A stretch of DNA of 64,000 bases from Herbaspirillum sp. AP02. Its GTDB lineage: Bacteria > Pseudomonadota > Gammaproteobacteria > Burkholderiales > Burkholderiaceae_D. The notes beneath the pieces are model-generated. The model was not told where the DNA came from. It ran no database searches and saw only the letters and a list, made by a program, of their open reading frames with translations. The stretch covers positions 744,001 to 808,000 of the forward strand of contig NZ_JADWMY010000001.1 in assembly GCF_015767275.1 (NCBI RefSeq), given 5' to 3'. Made by a program: the position numbers and the translations under genes. This document shows positions 46,750 to 56,195 of this stretch, one piece after another; position 1 is the first letter of the stretch; each line of letters begins with the position of its first letter.

Positions 46750-47352
46750 TTACCAGCGTTTGTCCGCCGCCGTATCCAGCAATGGACGCAACTTCTCGGC
46801 GATTGCTTCCCGGGCGCGGAAAATGCGGCTGCGCACGGTGCCGATCGGACAATTCATCGCATCTGCAATCTCGTCGTAGCTCAACCCCTCGATCTCGCGC
46901 AACGTGATGGCAGTACGTAATTCTTCCGGCAATGCCTCCATCGCCACGTTGACCGTCTGAGCAATTTGCTTGGTGGCCAACATCGACTCTGGAGTGTTGA
47001 TGTCCCTCAGATGGTCTGCATCGTCAAAAGTTTCAGCTTCTTCTGCATCGGCTTCTGTCGAAGTTGGCGCCCTACGGCCCATGGTGACCAAATAGTTCTT
47101 GGCAGTGTTGATGCCGATACGATAAAGCCAGGTATAGAAGGCCGAATCGCCGCGAAATTGCGGCAATGCGCGATACGCCTTGATGAAGGCTTCCTGCACC
47201 ACATCTTCGGCTTCTGCCTGGTCGCGCACCAGGCGCGAAACCAGCCGCATCAGCTTGCGTTGATACTTGACTACCAATAGCTCGAACGCCTTCTTGTCGC
47301 CGCGCTGGACGCGCTCAACAAGCTGCTGATCTATTTCGCGTTCTGTCGTCAA
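46750..47352 (-). CDS. rpoE: RNA polymerase sigma factor RpoE
   Basis: 200 aa ECF sigma factor. Start codon is TTG (47350-47352), with AAGGA about 7 bases upstream. Region 2 'YQRKLMRLVSRLVRDQAEAEDVVQEAFIKAYRALPQFRG' and region 4 'TLREIEGLSYDEIADAMNCPIGTVRSRIFRAREAI' are complete. It drives the envelope-stress regulon and usually its own operon. Heads the rpoE-rseA-rseB-mucD cluster. Confidence 0.96.
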   Translation of the reverse strand: MTTEREIDQQLVERVQRGDKKAFELLVVKYQRKLMRLVSRLVRDQAEAEDVVQEAFIKAYRALPQFRGDSAFYTWLYRIGINTAKNYLVTMGRRAPTSTEADAEEAETFDDADHLRDINTPESMLATKQIAQTVNVAMEALPEELRTAITLREIEGLSYDEIADAMNCPIGTVRSRIFRAREAIAEKLRPLLDTAADKRW

Positions 47353-47443
47353 ACCGGATTCCTTGTTTTTTATGGCCGTGTTGTTTTATCGTCATTGCCT
47401 GTGACAGATGCTTCCAGCCCGGCAATTTTCAAGTCTGCCGACC

Positions 47444-47941
47444 TTATTTTTCGAGCATCTTCGCCTTGGCCGTATTGTGACTGATCAGCCAGCGACATGC
47501 CACGGAAAGTGAACGGAAGGTATCTTCAGACACCGAATCCGGAAGAATGGGAATGGTACGGGTCTTGCCGTTTTCCAGGCGCAGGCGCAGAAACAGCATG
47601 CCCGGCCAGATGGTGCTACCAGCCAGCAATTGTGCCAGCCCGGCCTTCATGACCTGCGGCTTGGCGCGGGCAGACTGCACGAGGTGTTCGACCACCCGGA
47701 TCTGCCCAGTACCGGAAATATGGAGCCAGATGACCTTGCGGTCCCGCAACACCAGCACCAGGGCGATGGCGGCCGCCAGGATACAACCGCCGGCCAGGCA
47801 GATGCGCACAGGCCAGGACAGCACGCCCGGCATCAGCGCCGAGACCAGTATGCCGGTCAACGCCACGCACAGGCAGGCAAAACCGGTGACCAGCAGGAGC
47901 AGGCGGGAAGGTTTGATATCCGCAGAAACTGCTATCGACAT
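47444..47941 (-). CDS. YgfX-like membrane protein
   Basis: 165 aa. Two N-terminal membrane helices (about 12-38 and 43-64) followed by a soluble C-terminal part with 'VRDRK...GTGQIRVVE' and 'FLRLRLENGKTRTIPILPDSVSEDTFRSLSVACRWL', a pattern like the YgfX/CptA family. YgfX in E. coli is the inner-membrane partner of the SdhE protein and has been proposed to affect cell division. Family assignment is from pattern only. Lies between fabF and rpoE. Confidence 0.65.
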   Translation of the reverse strand: MSIAVSADIKPSRLLLLVTGFACLCVALTGILVSALMPGVLSWPVRICLAGGCILAAAIALVLVLRDRKVIWLHISGTGQIRVVEHLVQSARAKPQVMKAGLAQLLAGSTIWPGMLFLRLRLENGKTRTIPILPDSVSEDTFRSLSVACRWLISHNTAKAKMLEK

Positions 47942-47972
47942 AGGATGCCCGGGAGCGATGGCGCCGTTAAAA

Positions 47973-48003
47973 CGACAAACCCGGCTTCCAGGGAAGCCGG
48001 GTC
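47973..48003 (-). terminator. Terminator after fabF
   Basis: ACCCGGCTT (47979-47987) pairs with AAGCCGGGT (47994-48002), 9-bp stem with loop of 6, followed on the minus strand by TTGTCGTTTT. Ends the fab operon 8 bases past the fabF stop. Confidence 0.8.
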
Positions 48004-48010
48004 TTGCATT

Positions 48011-49252
48011 TTACATCTTGCCGATGACCAGGGTACCGTTGGTACCGCCGAACCCGAAGGAGTTCTTGACGGCAATATCGATCTTCATGTCCCGCGCCTG
48101 GTTGGCGCAGTAATCCAGATCACATTCCGGATCCTGATTGAAGATGTTCATGGTCGGTGGCGACACCTGATTGTGCACGGCCAGCACGGTCAGCACGGTC
48201 TCCAGACCACCAGCGCCACCCAGCAGGTGACCGGTCATGGACTTGGTCGAATTGACAACCATCTTGTAAGCATGGTCACCGAAAGCGGCCTTGATCGCAT
48301 CGGACTCGTTCTTGTCGCCCAGCGGGGTCGACGTGCCATGTGCGTTCAGGTACTGCACTTCATCTGCATTGATGCCGGCATCGCGCAGTGCATTGAGCAC
48401 GCAGCGACGCGGACCATCCAGATTGGGTGCAGTCATGTGGTACGCGTCACCGCTCATGCCGAAGCCGAGCAGTTCTGCATAGATCTTGGCGCCACGGGCC
48501 TTGGCGTGCTCATACTCTTCGAGCACCATCACGCCGGCGCCCTCGCCCAGCACGAAGCCGTCACGATCCTTGTCCCAGGGACGGGACGCGGTCGCCGGAT
48601 CATCGTTGCGGGTCGACAAGGCGCGGGCCGAAGCGAAACCACCGATGCCCAGCGGCGAGACGCTGGATTCGGCGCCGCCGGCAACCATCGCATCCGCGTC
48701 ACCGTACATGATCATGCGCGCGGCAGAGCCGATGCAATGCAGGCCGGTGGTGCAGGCAGTGACGATCGCCAGGTTAGGCCCCTTCAGGCCGAACTTGATG
48801 GACAAGTTGCCAGAGATCATGTTGATGATCGAGGCCGGGATAAAGAAGGGACTGATGCGGCGCGGACCACGGTTGGTCAGTTCGGCGTGGGTTTCTTCGA
48901 TCAGCGGCAAGCCGCCGATGCCCGAACCGATCATGACGCCGATGCGCTCGGCATTCTCGTCGGTCACCGTCAAGCCACTGTCCTGGATGGCCTGGATACC
49001 GGCGGCCATGCCATAGTGGATGAAGGTGTCCATATGACGCGCTTCCTTGGCGGGGATGTAATCCTCGATATTGAAGCCCTTGACTTCACCGGCGAAGTGC
49101 GTGGTGAAGGGGGTAGCGTCGAATTTGGTGACGGTAGCGATGCCGGACTTGCCTTCCTTGATGGCACTCCACGTATCGGCGACGTTGTTGCCGACAGGCG
49201 AGATGCATCCCAGGCCGGTAATGACTACACGACGTTCACGAGTGCGGCTCAA
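48011..49252 (-). CDS. fabF: Beta-ketoacyl-ACP synthase II
   Basis: 413 aa with a TTG start (49250-49252) preceded by AGGAG at 7 bases, giving (M)[16 protein letters not shown]. Seen: the catalytic Cys in 'VTACTTGLH', His in '[11 protein letters not shown]', His in '[10 protein letters not shown]' and '[10 protein letters not shown]'. Condenses acyl-ACP with malonyl-ACP in fatty-acid elongation, with a role in temperature control. Follows acpP by 34 bases. Confidence 0.96.
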   Translation of the reverse strand: MSRTRERRVVITGLGCISPVGNNVADTWSAIKEGKSGIATVTKFDATPFTTHFAGEVKGFNIEDYIPAKEARHMDTFIHYGMAAGIQAIQDSGLTVTDENAERIGVMIGSGIGGLPLIEETHAELTNRGPRRISPFFIPASIINMISGNLSIKFGLKGPNLAIVTACTTGLHCIGSAARMIMYGDADAMVAGGAESSVSPLGIGGFASARALSTRNDDPATASRPWDKDRDGFVLGEGAGVMVLEEYEHAKARGAKIYAELLGFGMSGDAYHMTAPNLDGPRRCVLNALRDAGINADEVQYLNAHGTSTPLGDKNESDAIKAAFGDHAYKMVVNSTKSMTGHLLGGAGGLETVLTVLAVHNQVSPPTMNIFNQDPECDLDYCANQARDMKIDIAVKNSFGFGGTNGTLVIGKM

Positions 49253-49286
49253 GCAATTCTCCTGAAACTTTTGACCAAAGCCCTTA

Positions 49287-49526
49287 TCAGGCCTTGACTT
49301 GCGACTTTGCGTAGTCGATCGCCTGTTGCACGGTGGTGATCTTTTCGGCTTGTTCGTCGGGGATTTCCATTTCGAACTCATCTTCCAGTGCCATGACCAG
49401 CTCGACGGTGTCCAGCGAGTCGGCGCCCAGGTCGTCCACGAACGACGATTCGTTCTTGATGTCGGCTTCGGCGACGCCCAGTTGTTCAGCGACGATCTTC
49501 TTCACGCGTTGTTCGATATCGGACAT
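49287..49526 (-). CDS. acpP: Acyl carrier protein
   Basis: 79 aa, acidic, with the phosphopantetheine attachment Ser in '[11 protein letters not shown]'. Carries acyl chains for fatty-acid and lipid synthesis. Substrate of AcpS encoded at 35690-36082. Spaced 163 bases from fabG in an AT-rich gap that may hold a promoter for the highly expressed acpP. Confidence 0.98.
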   Translation of the reverse strand: MSDIEQRVKKIVAEQLGVAEADIKNESSFVDDLGADSLDTVELVMALEDEFEMEIPDEQAEKITTVQQAIDYAKSQVKA

Positions 49527-49689
49527 AGTGTTCCTCCAGAGGGATGATAGGTTACAAAAGTGCGCGCATTTTAGCAGGTTTGCGCGGGGAAAATTTACTT
49601 TTAACTATTCCTGGCAAGATTGCGCCAAGTGCAGCTTAACTTCAAACAAAAGTCAGCAAAAGGACTTGAATCAAGCCCTCAGGACTTAC

Positions 49690-50445
49690 TCAACCCATGT
49701 ACATGCCACCGTTCACATTGAGGGTGGTACCGGTGATGTAGGCGGCTTGCGCAGAGGCCAGGAAGGCCACCGCATAGGCGATCTCCTCGGCCGCACCCAG
49801 ACGACCCAGCGGAATCTGCTGCAAGATGGCGGCGGACTGCTGCTCGTTCAAGGCCTTGGTCATGTCGGTATCGATGAAGCCGGGCGCCACGCAGTTCACG
49901 GTGATGTTGCGACTGCCGATCTCGCGCGCCAGGGCACGGCTCATGCCGGCCACACCGGCCTTGGCGGCGGCGTAGTTCATCTGGCCGGGATTGCCGGCCT
50001 CGCCCACCACCGAAGTGATATTGATGATGCGGCCGGTGCGGGCCTTCATCATGCCGCGCAGCACGGCGCGGGAGAGACGGCCGACGGCGGTGAGGTTGGT
50101 GGCGATGACGCTGTCCCACTCCTCGTCCTTCATGCGCATGGCCAACTGATCCTGCGTGATACCGGCATTGTTGACCAGGATGGACAGCGAACCGAATTCC
50201 TTCTGCACCTGCTCCACCACGGCCACGCTGGCTTCGGCATCGTTGACGTTCAACACCACGCCGCGACCGGCTTGCGGCCCCAGCGCCGCCAGGTATTCGC
50301 TGATGGCGACCGCGCCGGCCTCGGAGGTGGCGGTACCGACCACCTTGGCGCCCTGGCGCGCCAGTTCGGTGGCGATGGCACGACCGATACCGCGCGACGC
50401 ACCGGTCACCAGGGCGACCTGGCCCTGCAGATTCTGTGCACTCAT
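49690..50445 (-). CDS. fabG: 3-oxoacyl-[acyl-carrier-protein] reductase
   Basis: 251 aa, short-chain dehydrogenase. Seen: NADPH-binding 'VTGASRGIGRAIATELA', 'NNAGITQDQLAMRM' and the catalytic Tyr-x3-Lys in 'MNYAAAKAGVAGMSRALA'. Reduces beta-ketoacyl-ACP. Overlaps the fabD stop by 4 bases. Confidence 0.97.
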   Translation of the reverse strand: MSAQNLQGQVALVTGASRGIGRAIATELARQGAKVVGTATSEAGAVAISEYLAALGPQAGRGVVLNVNDAEASVAVVEQVQKEFGSLSILVNNAGITQDQLAMRMKDEEWDSVIATNLTAVGRLSRAVLRGMMKARTGRIINITSVVGEAGNPGQMNYAAAKAGVAGMSRALAREIGSRNITVNCVAPGFIDTDMTKALNEQQSAAILQQIPLGRLGAAEEIAYAVAFLASAQAAYITGTTLNVNGGMYMG

Positions 50446-51374
50446 TTCAGCAACTCCAATACTTTGTTCAGGGATTCCTGGTCGACGATGGCCTCACCCA
50501 CCAGTTCGCCGTTGATGCGCTTGGTCAGGCCGGTGAGCACCTTGCCGGGACCGCATTCGACCAGATGGGTCATGCCACCGGCAGCCATCTTCTGTACTGT
50601 CTCGACCCAGCGCACGGGCGCAGCGGCCTGGCGCACCAGCGCATCCTTGATGGCAGCCGGATCGCTGACCACCGCCACATCGACGTTATTGATCAGGGGA
50701 ATCTGCGGCGCGGCAAACGCCAAGTTGGCCAGATAAGCCTGCAGACGATCGGAAGCGGGCTTGAGCAGCGAGGAGTGAAACGGCGCCGACACCGGCAGCG
50801 GCAGTGCGCGCTTGGCGCCCTTGGCCTTGGCGATGTCGCAGGCACGGCTGACGGCGGCCTTGTGACCGGCGATCACCACCTGGGCCGGCGCATTGAAGTT
50901 GACCGCCTCGACCACTTCGCCTTGCGCGGCTTCGATACAGGCAGCACGCACGTCGTCGTCGGACAGTCCGAGGATGGCAGCCATGCCGCCCTGCCCGACC
51001 GGCACGGCTTCCTGCATGGCCTGCGCGCGGAAGCGCACCAGCGGCACGGCATCCTTGAACTGGATCACGCCAGCGGCGACCAGCGCCGAGTATTCACCCA
51101 GGCTATGGCCCGCGACCAGCGCCGGCGCCTTGCCGCCAGCGGCCAGCCAGGCGCGATAGAACGCCACGGCCGCCGTCAGCATGACCGGCTGGGTGTTGGT
51201 GGTGAGGTCCAGATCCTCCTTGGGACCTTCGGCAATGAGCTTGCCCAGGTCGAATTGCAGCGCATCGGAGGCTTCGGCCACGGTCTGGCGAACGATCTCA
51301 TTATCGGCAAAACCGTTGAGCATCCCGATTGCCTGAGAACCCTGACCCGGGAAAACGAAAGCAAATGTTGTCAT
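50442..51374 (-). CDS. fabD: Malonyl-CoA:ACP transacylase
   Basis: 310 aa from the ATG at 51374 (MTTFAFVFPGQGSQ). The nucleophile Ser is in 'AGHSLGEYSALVAAG', the catalytic His in 'SAPFHSSLLKPASDRL'. Loads malonyl groups onto ACP. 75 bases past fabH. Confidence 0.97.
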   Translation of the reverse strand: MTTFAFVFPGQGSQAIGMLNGFADNEIVRQTVAEASDALQFDLGKLIAEGPKEDLDLTTNTQPVMLTAAVAFYRAWLAAGGKAPALVAGHSLGEYSALVAAGVIQFKDAVPLVRFRAQAMQEAVPVGQGGMAAILGLSDDDVRAACIEAAQGEVVEAVNFNAPAQVVIAGHKAAVSRACDIAKAKGAKRALPLPVSAPFHSSLLKPASDRLQAYLANLAFAAPQIPLINNVDVAVVSDPAAIKDALVRQAAAPVRWVETVQKMAAGGMTHLVECGPGKVLTGLTKRINGELVGEAIVDQESLNKVLELLK

Positions 51375-51449
51375 GCTTGGATGTGAGTGAAGTTGGATAA
51401 AAATGCGGGAGCTGCGCCGCACGGATCGGCGCGACGCTCCCTGCCCTGC

Positions 51450-52436
51450 TTACATGCGCACCAGCACGGCGCCCCAGGTGAAGCCGCCACCCACGCCTTC
51501 CATCATGACGGTGTGGCCGGGCCGGATGCGACCATCGCGCACCGCCTGGTCCAGCGCCAAAGGAATCGAGGCAGCAGAGGTATTGCCATGTTCGGCAACA
51601 GTGACCACCATCTTTTCCAGCGGCAGGCCCATCTTCTTGGCCGTACCCTGCATGATGCGGATATTGGCCTGGTGGGGCACCAGCCAGTCCACCTCTGTGG
51701 ACTGCAAGCCGGCCGCCTCCAGCGCTTCGCGCGCGACCTTGTCCAGCAAGGAAACGGCCAGCTTGAAGACGGCCGGACCATCCATGTACAGGTAGGCAGT
51801 GCCGGTGATGGCACCATTGTCGATACTACCGGGCACGCACAGGATGTGGCCGTGGCTGCCATCGGCGTGCAGCTTGGTGGCCAGCACCCCTGGCTCCTCC
51901 GAGGCACTCATGATGACGGCACCAGCGCCGTCGCCAAAGAGCACGCAGGTCGTGCGATCCTTGAAGTCGAGGATGCGCGAGAACACTTCGGCGCCGATCA
52001 CCAGAACGTTCTTGTGCGCGCCCGACTTGATGAAGCTGTCGGCCACCGACATGGCATAGACGAAGCCGCTGCACACAGCCTGCACGTCCATGGCCGGCGC
52101 ACCATTGGTGATGCCCAGCTTGCGCTGGACCACACAGGCAGTACTGGGGAAGCCCCCCAGGTGATCCGGGGTGGAGGTCGCCAAGATGATCAGGTCGATA
52201 TCATTGGGCTGCATGTTGGCCGCTTCCAGCGCACGCTGGGCGGCCGTCAGGGCCAGGTCGCTGGAGAACTGGGTCGGCTCGGCGTAATGGCGCGCGGAGA
52301 TGCCGCTGCGTGTGACGATCCATTCATCCGAAGTCTCGATACCCTGCTCTGCCAGTTGGGCAGCCAGTTCGTGATTGGTCACGCGCTTGGTCGGCAGGTA
52401 ACTGCCGGTGCCGACGATTTTGCTGTAAGTGGTCAT
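51450..52436 (-). CDS. fabH: Beta-ketoacyl-ACP synthase III
   Basis: 328 aa. Initiates fatty-acid synthesis from acetyl-CoA and malonyl-ACP. The Cys-His-Asn triad is seen in '[12 protein letters not shown]', 'PHQANIRIM' and '[11 protein letters not shown]'. Follows plsX by 17 bases. Confidence 0.97.
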   Translation of the reverse strand: MTTYSKIVGTGSYLPTKRVTNHELAAQLAEQGIETSDEWIVTRSGISARHYAEPTQFSSDLALTAAQRALEAANMQPNDIDLIILATSTPDHLGGFPSTACVVQRKLGITNGAPAMDVQAVCSGFVYAMSVADSFIKSGAHKNVLVIGAEVFSRILDFKDRTTCVLFGDGAGAVIMSASEEPGVLATKLHADGSHGHILCVPGSIDNGAITGTAYLYMDGPAVFKLAVSLLDKVAREALEAAGLQSTEVDWLVPHQANIRIMQGTAKKMGLPLEKMVVTVAEHGNTSAASIPLALDQAVRDGRIRPGHTVMMEGVGGGFTWGAVLVRM

Positions 52437-52453
52437 GCCGTCTTCTTGCTCTG

Positions 52454-53554
52454 TTAGTTCGGTTGATCCAGCGAGACCGGTGCCGCAGGCTCCACCGCCA
52501 CGACAGCCGTCTCGACCGCGCGCCCCTGTCCCTGGGGCATCAGCTCCGCCATGGTGGCGGCAATACGGGCGAGCACATCATACTTGGCCGCATCATACGC
52601 GCGGCGGATGGCCCATTCGAACGCATACACATCGGCGCCGCCATGGCTCTTGAACACCAGGCCCTTCAGGCCCAGCAGGCTGGCGCCATTGTAACGGGAA
52701 GGATTGAGCCGGCGCGACAGCGCCTTGATGGCGCCATAGGCGATCAGGGCGCCCAGCTTGTTGATGAAGCCCTTCTTGAATTCACTGGTGAGCACGCTCT
52801 TGACGAAGCGCCCCAGCCCCTCGGAGGCCTTCAGGGTGACGTTGCCGACGAAACCGTCGCACACCACCAGGTCGGTCGTGCCTTCGAAGATATCGTTGCC
52901 TTCCACGTTGCCGTAGAAGTTGAGGATACCTTTCTCGTGGTCGGCACGCAGCAGCCCGGCGGTCGCCTTGACCAGCTCGTTGCCCTTCATGTCTTCTTCA
53001 CCCACGTTCAAAAGGCCCACGGTCGGCTTGGGCTTGCCTTCCATGACCGCCACCAGGGCCGAGCCCATCAGTGCAAATTGATGTAAATGCTGAGGCTCGC
53101 AGTCGACATTGGCGCCGAGGTCGAGCATGTAGGTAGGGCCGTCCTTCTGGTTGGGCAGGATGGTGCAGATGGCCGGGCGATCCACGCCTGGCAAGGTCTT
53201 GAGCACATAGCGCGACACTGCCATCAGGGCGCCGGTATTGCCGGCCGACACGGCCGCCTGGACCACGCCATCCTTGACCAGGTTCACGGCCACGCGCATG
53301 GACGAATCCTTCTTGCGGCGCAGTGCGACCTCGATCGGGTCTTCCATGGTCACCACCTCGGTGGCGTTCTGGATCTGCACACGTGGCTCGCCGGCCAGCC
53401 GGTATTTCTTCAGCAACGGCAGCAGCACGCTTTCCTGGCCCACCAGGATCAGTTCGGCATCGGATTGACGCTTCAGGAAGGAGGCAGCGGCCGGGAGAGT
53501 GACTGACGGGCCATGATCGCCACCCATGCAGTCGATTGAAATTTTGATGGTCAT
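52454..53554 (-). CDS. plsX: Phosphate acyltransferase PlsX
   Basis: 366 aa. Makes acyl-phosphate from acyl-ACP for phospholipid synthesis. Seen: '[19 protein letters not shown]' at the N-terminus, '[27 protein letters not shown]', '[13 protein letters not shown]' and '[18 protein letters not shown]'. Sits between rpmF and fabH as in E. coli rpmF-plsX-fabH-fabD-fabG-acpP-fabF. Confidence 0.97.
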   Translation of the reverse strand: MTIKISIDCMGGDHGPSVTLPAAASFLKRQSDAELILVGQESVLLPLLKKYRLAGEPRVQIQNATEVVTMEDPIEVALRRKKDSSMRVAVNLVKDGVVQAAVSAGNTGALMAVSRYVLKTLPGVDRPAICTILPNQKDGPTYMLDLGANVDCEPQHLHQFALMGSALVAVMEGKPKPTVGLLNVGEEDMKGNELVKATAGLLRADHEKGILNFYGNVEGNDIFEGTTDLVVCDGFVGNVTLKASEGLGRFVKSVLTSEFKKGFINKLGALIAYGAIKALSRRLNPSRYNGASLLGLKGLVFKSHGGADVYAFEWAIRRAYDAAKYDVLARIAATMAELMPQGQGRAVETAVVAVEPAAPVSLDQPN

Positions 53555-53699
53555 CGATTTGATTCAGAGCCTTGCCAGCCCACATTATGAGGCAGATTGG
53601 AGACCCTTCAAAATAGCACGCTCGCACAGCGCAAAAAGTGAAGGTTCACGCAAGCAGGCAGGCACGTCCGCACACGGATTACACGGATGCAACGGACAT

Positions 53700-53753
53700 A
53701 AAAAAGCGGCGCAAAATGAACCTCCTGAATCAGAAGCTCATTGCGCCGCTTTT
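53700..53753 (-). terminator. Terminator after rpmF
   Basis: AGCGGCGCAA (53705-53714) pairs with TTGCGCCGCT (53741-53750), a 10-bp stem with a 26-base loop, and six Ts follow on the minus strand. It separates rpmF from plsX, though readthrough is possible. Confidence 0.8.
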
Positions 53754-53783
53754 CTCCAAAAACAGCAAGCTCAATGAATGAGA

Positions 53784-53966
53784 TTACTCGTCGTTCTTGG
53801 TCTTCAGCACCTTGCGACCACGGTAGAAACCGTTCGGGCTGATGTGGTGACGCAGGTGGGTTTCACCAGTCGTCGGCTCCACAGCCAGCGGGGGTGCAGT
53901 CAGAAAGTCGTGTGCACGATGCATACCGCGCTTGGACGGGGTCTTTTTGTTCTGTTGAACGGCCAT
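53784..53966 (-). CDS. rpmF: 50S ribosomal protein L32
   Basis: 60 aa, basic: '[35 protein letters not shown]'. It lacks the four zinc cysteines of some L32 forms, as is usual in proteobacteria. Together with the yceD gene upstream it forms the conserved yceD-rpmF-plsX-fab order. Confidence 0.97.
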   Translation of the reverse strand: MAVQQNKKTPSKRGMHRAHDFLTAPPLAVEPTTGETHLRHHISPNGFYRGRKVLKTKNDE

Positions 53967-54079
53967 GATTACTCCTAAACCTTACTTAAGATTGAAAATT
54001 TTAACACACCGGATTGCGTTTTTCCGCAAACCCACTGTGCCGCTGCCCGGCAACGCCAGACATTCCCCAACAATACTTG

Positions 54080-54577
54080 TTACTGCTTCAACTTCTTCAG
54101 TACTTCAAACGGGGAAGCCCGTTCAGCACTTTTGGCCTCGACCGCCACACTACCGTCAGGACAGACGTCATGCTTGGGTGCTACCGGCAGGGCCAGCAGC
54201 GCGTCGTCTTCGATCAGGGAGTTCACATCGAAGTCTGCCGATCCGACGATGACATCGATCTCGTCATCATTCAGCAGTTCCTCGATGGTGTCGGCCTGCG
54301 CCTCATCTTTTGCCAATACCAGCAGCGACTTCGAATCAATCTCGAAATTCAATGCCGTCAGGCAACGCTGACAGATCAGATTAACTGCACCCGACACTGC
54401 CAGACTGAGTTGAGCATGCCCCAGCTTGTCGATGTCGCCGGACAGGGCCCAACGAATCGAGCCGGAACGGTCAACCGTCTCTTGCGCCAGACGACCTAAT
54501 TCAGCAACCGGAATCTCACCCTGTGCCTGCTGTTTCAGCCTGCAGAATTCGAACGCGTCGATAACAAATGCATTCAT
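54080..54577 (-). CDS. yceD: DUF177/YceD family protein
   Basis: 165 aa from the ATG at 54577 (MNAFVIDAFEFCRL). Acidic; it holds the conserved 'LICQRCLTALNF' with two Cys (C-Q-R-C) and 'DIDVIVGSADFDVNSLIEDDALLALPVAPKHD'. YceD of E. coli and related proteins are linked to 23S rRNA accumulation or ribosome assembly in plants and bacteria; role here inferred. Lies upstream of rpmF. Confidence 0.88.
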   Translation of the reverse strand: MNAFVIDAFEFCRLKQQAQGEIPVAELGRLAQETVDRSGSIRWALSGDIDKLGHAQLSLAVSGAVNLICQRCLTALNFEIDSKSLLVLAKDEAQADTIEELLNDDEIDVIVGSADFDVNSLIEDDALLALPVAPKHDVCPDGSVAVEAKSAERASPFEVLKKLKQ

Positions 54578-54776
54578 AGCCAAAGCAGAATCCGGAAAAC
54601 CTGCGATCATAACAGAAAATTTCCTTACCAGTCAAAGCCTTAGCACGCCAATTGCGACAGAGAGACGAAAAAATCGCCGGACCTGTCGCGGCAAACCCTC
54701 TTTTGCATCGATTTTCCGCCAGAATCCCTGTTTTACTTGCCCGCGTCGCCGGTCGACACTTAGCCATCACACCACC

Positions 54777-55418
54777 ATGTCGCAACATCATCCTGAAGCA
54801 TCCCCTCCCAGATTGATCCTCGGTTCCAGCTCGATCTACCGCAAGCAATTGCTGAGCCGGCTTGGCCTGCCTTTCGAGACCATGATCCCCGACATCGACG
54901 AAACCCCGCATCCCGCAGAGACGCCGGAGGCCACCGCCCTGCGACTGGCACGAGAAAAAGCCGCCGCCATCGGCGCCCGCAGCGGCCCGGCTCTGGTAAT
55001 CGGTTCGGACCAGGTGGCCACCCTGGATGGCCTGCAGATCGGCAAGCCCGGCAACCATGCCAATGCGCTGCGGCAATTGCAGTTGATGCGCGGGCGGGAA
55101 GTGATCTTCCATACCGCCTTGTGCCTGTGGGATGGTCGCCATTCCGGTATCGCCGCGACCACGCAAGTCTGCAACGTGCAGACGCTGGTCCGTTTCCGCG
55201 ATCTGGATGACGCCGAGCTGGACGGCTACCTGCACATCGAGCAGCCCTACGACTGCGCCGGCAGCGCCAAGAATGAAGGCCTGGGCATTGCCATTCTGGA
55301 AAGCATCCGCAGCGACGACCCCACTGCATTGACCGGACTGCCACTGATCGCCCTGACCGGCATGCTGCGCCGGGCCGGCGTGCGGTTCTTCAGGAACGAG
55401 GCGAGCGGCGATCAGTAG
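54777..55418 (+). CDS. maf: Maf-family nucleotide pyrophosphatase
   Basis: 213 aa from the ATG at 54777 (MSQHHPEASPPRLILGSSS). Seen: 'LILGSSSIYRKQLLSRLGLPFE' with the S-S-x-x-R nucleotide motif, 'IDETPHPAETPEATALRLAREKA' and 'IGSDQVATLDG', typical of the YceF/Maf2 branch that hydrolyses modified or canonical nucleoside triphosphates. Divergent from yceD, 199 bases away. Its stop overlaps that of the DUF1289 gene by 7 bases (convergent). Confidence 0.9.
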   Translation: MSQHHPEASPPRLILGSSSIYRKQLLSRLGLPFETMIPDIDETPHPAETPEATALRLAREKAAAIGARSGPALVIGSDQVATLDGLQIGKPGNHANALRQLQLMRGREVIFHTALCLWDGRHSGIAATTQVCNVQTLVRFRDLDDAELDGYLHIEQPYDCAGSAKNEGLGIAILESIRSDDPTALTGLPLIALTGMLRRAGVRFFRNEASGDQ

Positions 55419-55630
55419 TTGCGACGCGGATAGCCCTGGGCCAGGATGCGCTGCCACACCACTTCGCGCTGCTCCACATCCATGAAGACCCATTGGGCAA
55501 CTTCATCGACGGTGCGTCCGCAGCCGCGGCAGACATCATCGAACGTGGTCGAGCAGACCGCTACGCAAGGCGTATCGGGCCGCTCGGGCGCGGGTGACAA
55601 GGGCGAGGGAGACAGGAATGTGGAAGACAT
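55412..55630 (-). CDS. DUF1289 family small Cys-rich protein
   Basis: 72 aa from the ATG at 55630 (a second ATG at 55654 is possible). The motif 'CVAVCSTTFDDVCRGCGRTVDEVAQW' has four cysteines in the pattern C-x3-C-x8-C-x2-C, as in the DUF1289 (Fe-S or zinc) family. Function unknown; often found near maf or rng genes. Confidence 0.85.
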   Translation of the reverse strand: MSSTFLSPSPLSPAPERPDTPCVAVCSTTFDDVCRGCGRTVDEVAQWVFMDVEQREVVWQRILAQGYPRRNY

Positions 55631-55992
55631 TGACAGGATCTGAACAAAAAACATGAAGCGACATGATCATGGTATTGACCAGTTCCATGCACGCCCGTAT
55701 CCCCCATCTTACCAAGAACCTGCCGCTCACCCTCCCTATCGATGGAAGGGATAAACAGACCGCATGGGCAAAAGCGGAACAAAGAGGCAGAAACGACAGG
55801 CAAAAAAAAGCCCGCGACCAAGAGGTGCGGGCTTGAATCCAATTTCTTAAGGAGATTGGAGGAGACAGGTGCAACTATAGCGATGCGCTATCGCCGAGTC
55901 TGCTTTATTGTGGCAATAGCAGATATTCAGCAGCAGAATAACAGTCGCAACATCGTCTCAACCCTCCCCTCCTGCCGGGCCCGCATCGCGGT
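55631..55992. other. Intergenic region with a minus-strand terminator and C-rich element
   Basis: 362 bases between the DUF1289 gene and the small lipoprotein. It holds the terminator at 55802-55832 and, just upstream of it on the minus strand, TCTCCTCC and TCTCCTTAA (55848-55866), which are complementary to ribosome binding sites. Candidate small RNA or long 3' region; no protein frame is convincing. Confidence 0.4.
55802..55832 (-). terminator. Rho-independent terminator downstream of the small lipoprotein
   Basis: GCCCGC (55827-55832 on the minus strand reads first) pairs with GCGGGC (55810-55815), followed by eight Ts (55802-55809). It is 160 bases past the nearest minus-strand stop codon. 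Confidence 0.85.
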
Positions 55993-56118
55993 TCAGCTCG
56001 CCTGACCGGCACGCTCCAGTGCCGACGTCACCGGCCGCGGCGGGGTACCCCCCTTGCGCTCGCATGCTTGCACAAGCAAGAGAGCGCAGACTGCCAGAAC
56101 CATGCCACGCATTCTCAT
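55993..56118 (-). CDS. Small lipoprotein
   Basis: 41 aa from the ATG at 56118 (MRMRGMVLAVCALLLVQACERKG), preceded by GGAGAG at about 8 bases. The signal peptide ends in the lipobox LVQAC (Cys20), leaving a mature peptide of 22 residues with 'RKGGTPPRPV'. Resembles the tiny LptM/YifL-type lipoproteins in size and Pro-rich tail, but that is only a resemblance. Stop is 77 bases past the HPP/CBS gene stop on the same strand. Confidence 0.6.
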   Translation of the reverse strand: MRMRGMVLAVCALLLVQACERKGGTPPRPVTSALERAGQAS

Positions 56119-56195
56119 GATCAGCTCTCCACGTGAAGTTTCAGGCCACACGAACCCGGCCCGGGCAACCACGATCCCCCTTGCCACCCGGACTG

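Noticed and set aside
55881-56005. Plus-strand 40-codon frame starting ATGCGC
   Set aside because: No ribosome site at a suitable distance and antisense to the small lipoprotein; the upstream GGAGG lies too far.
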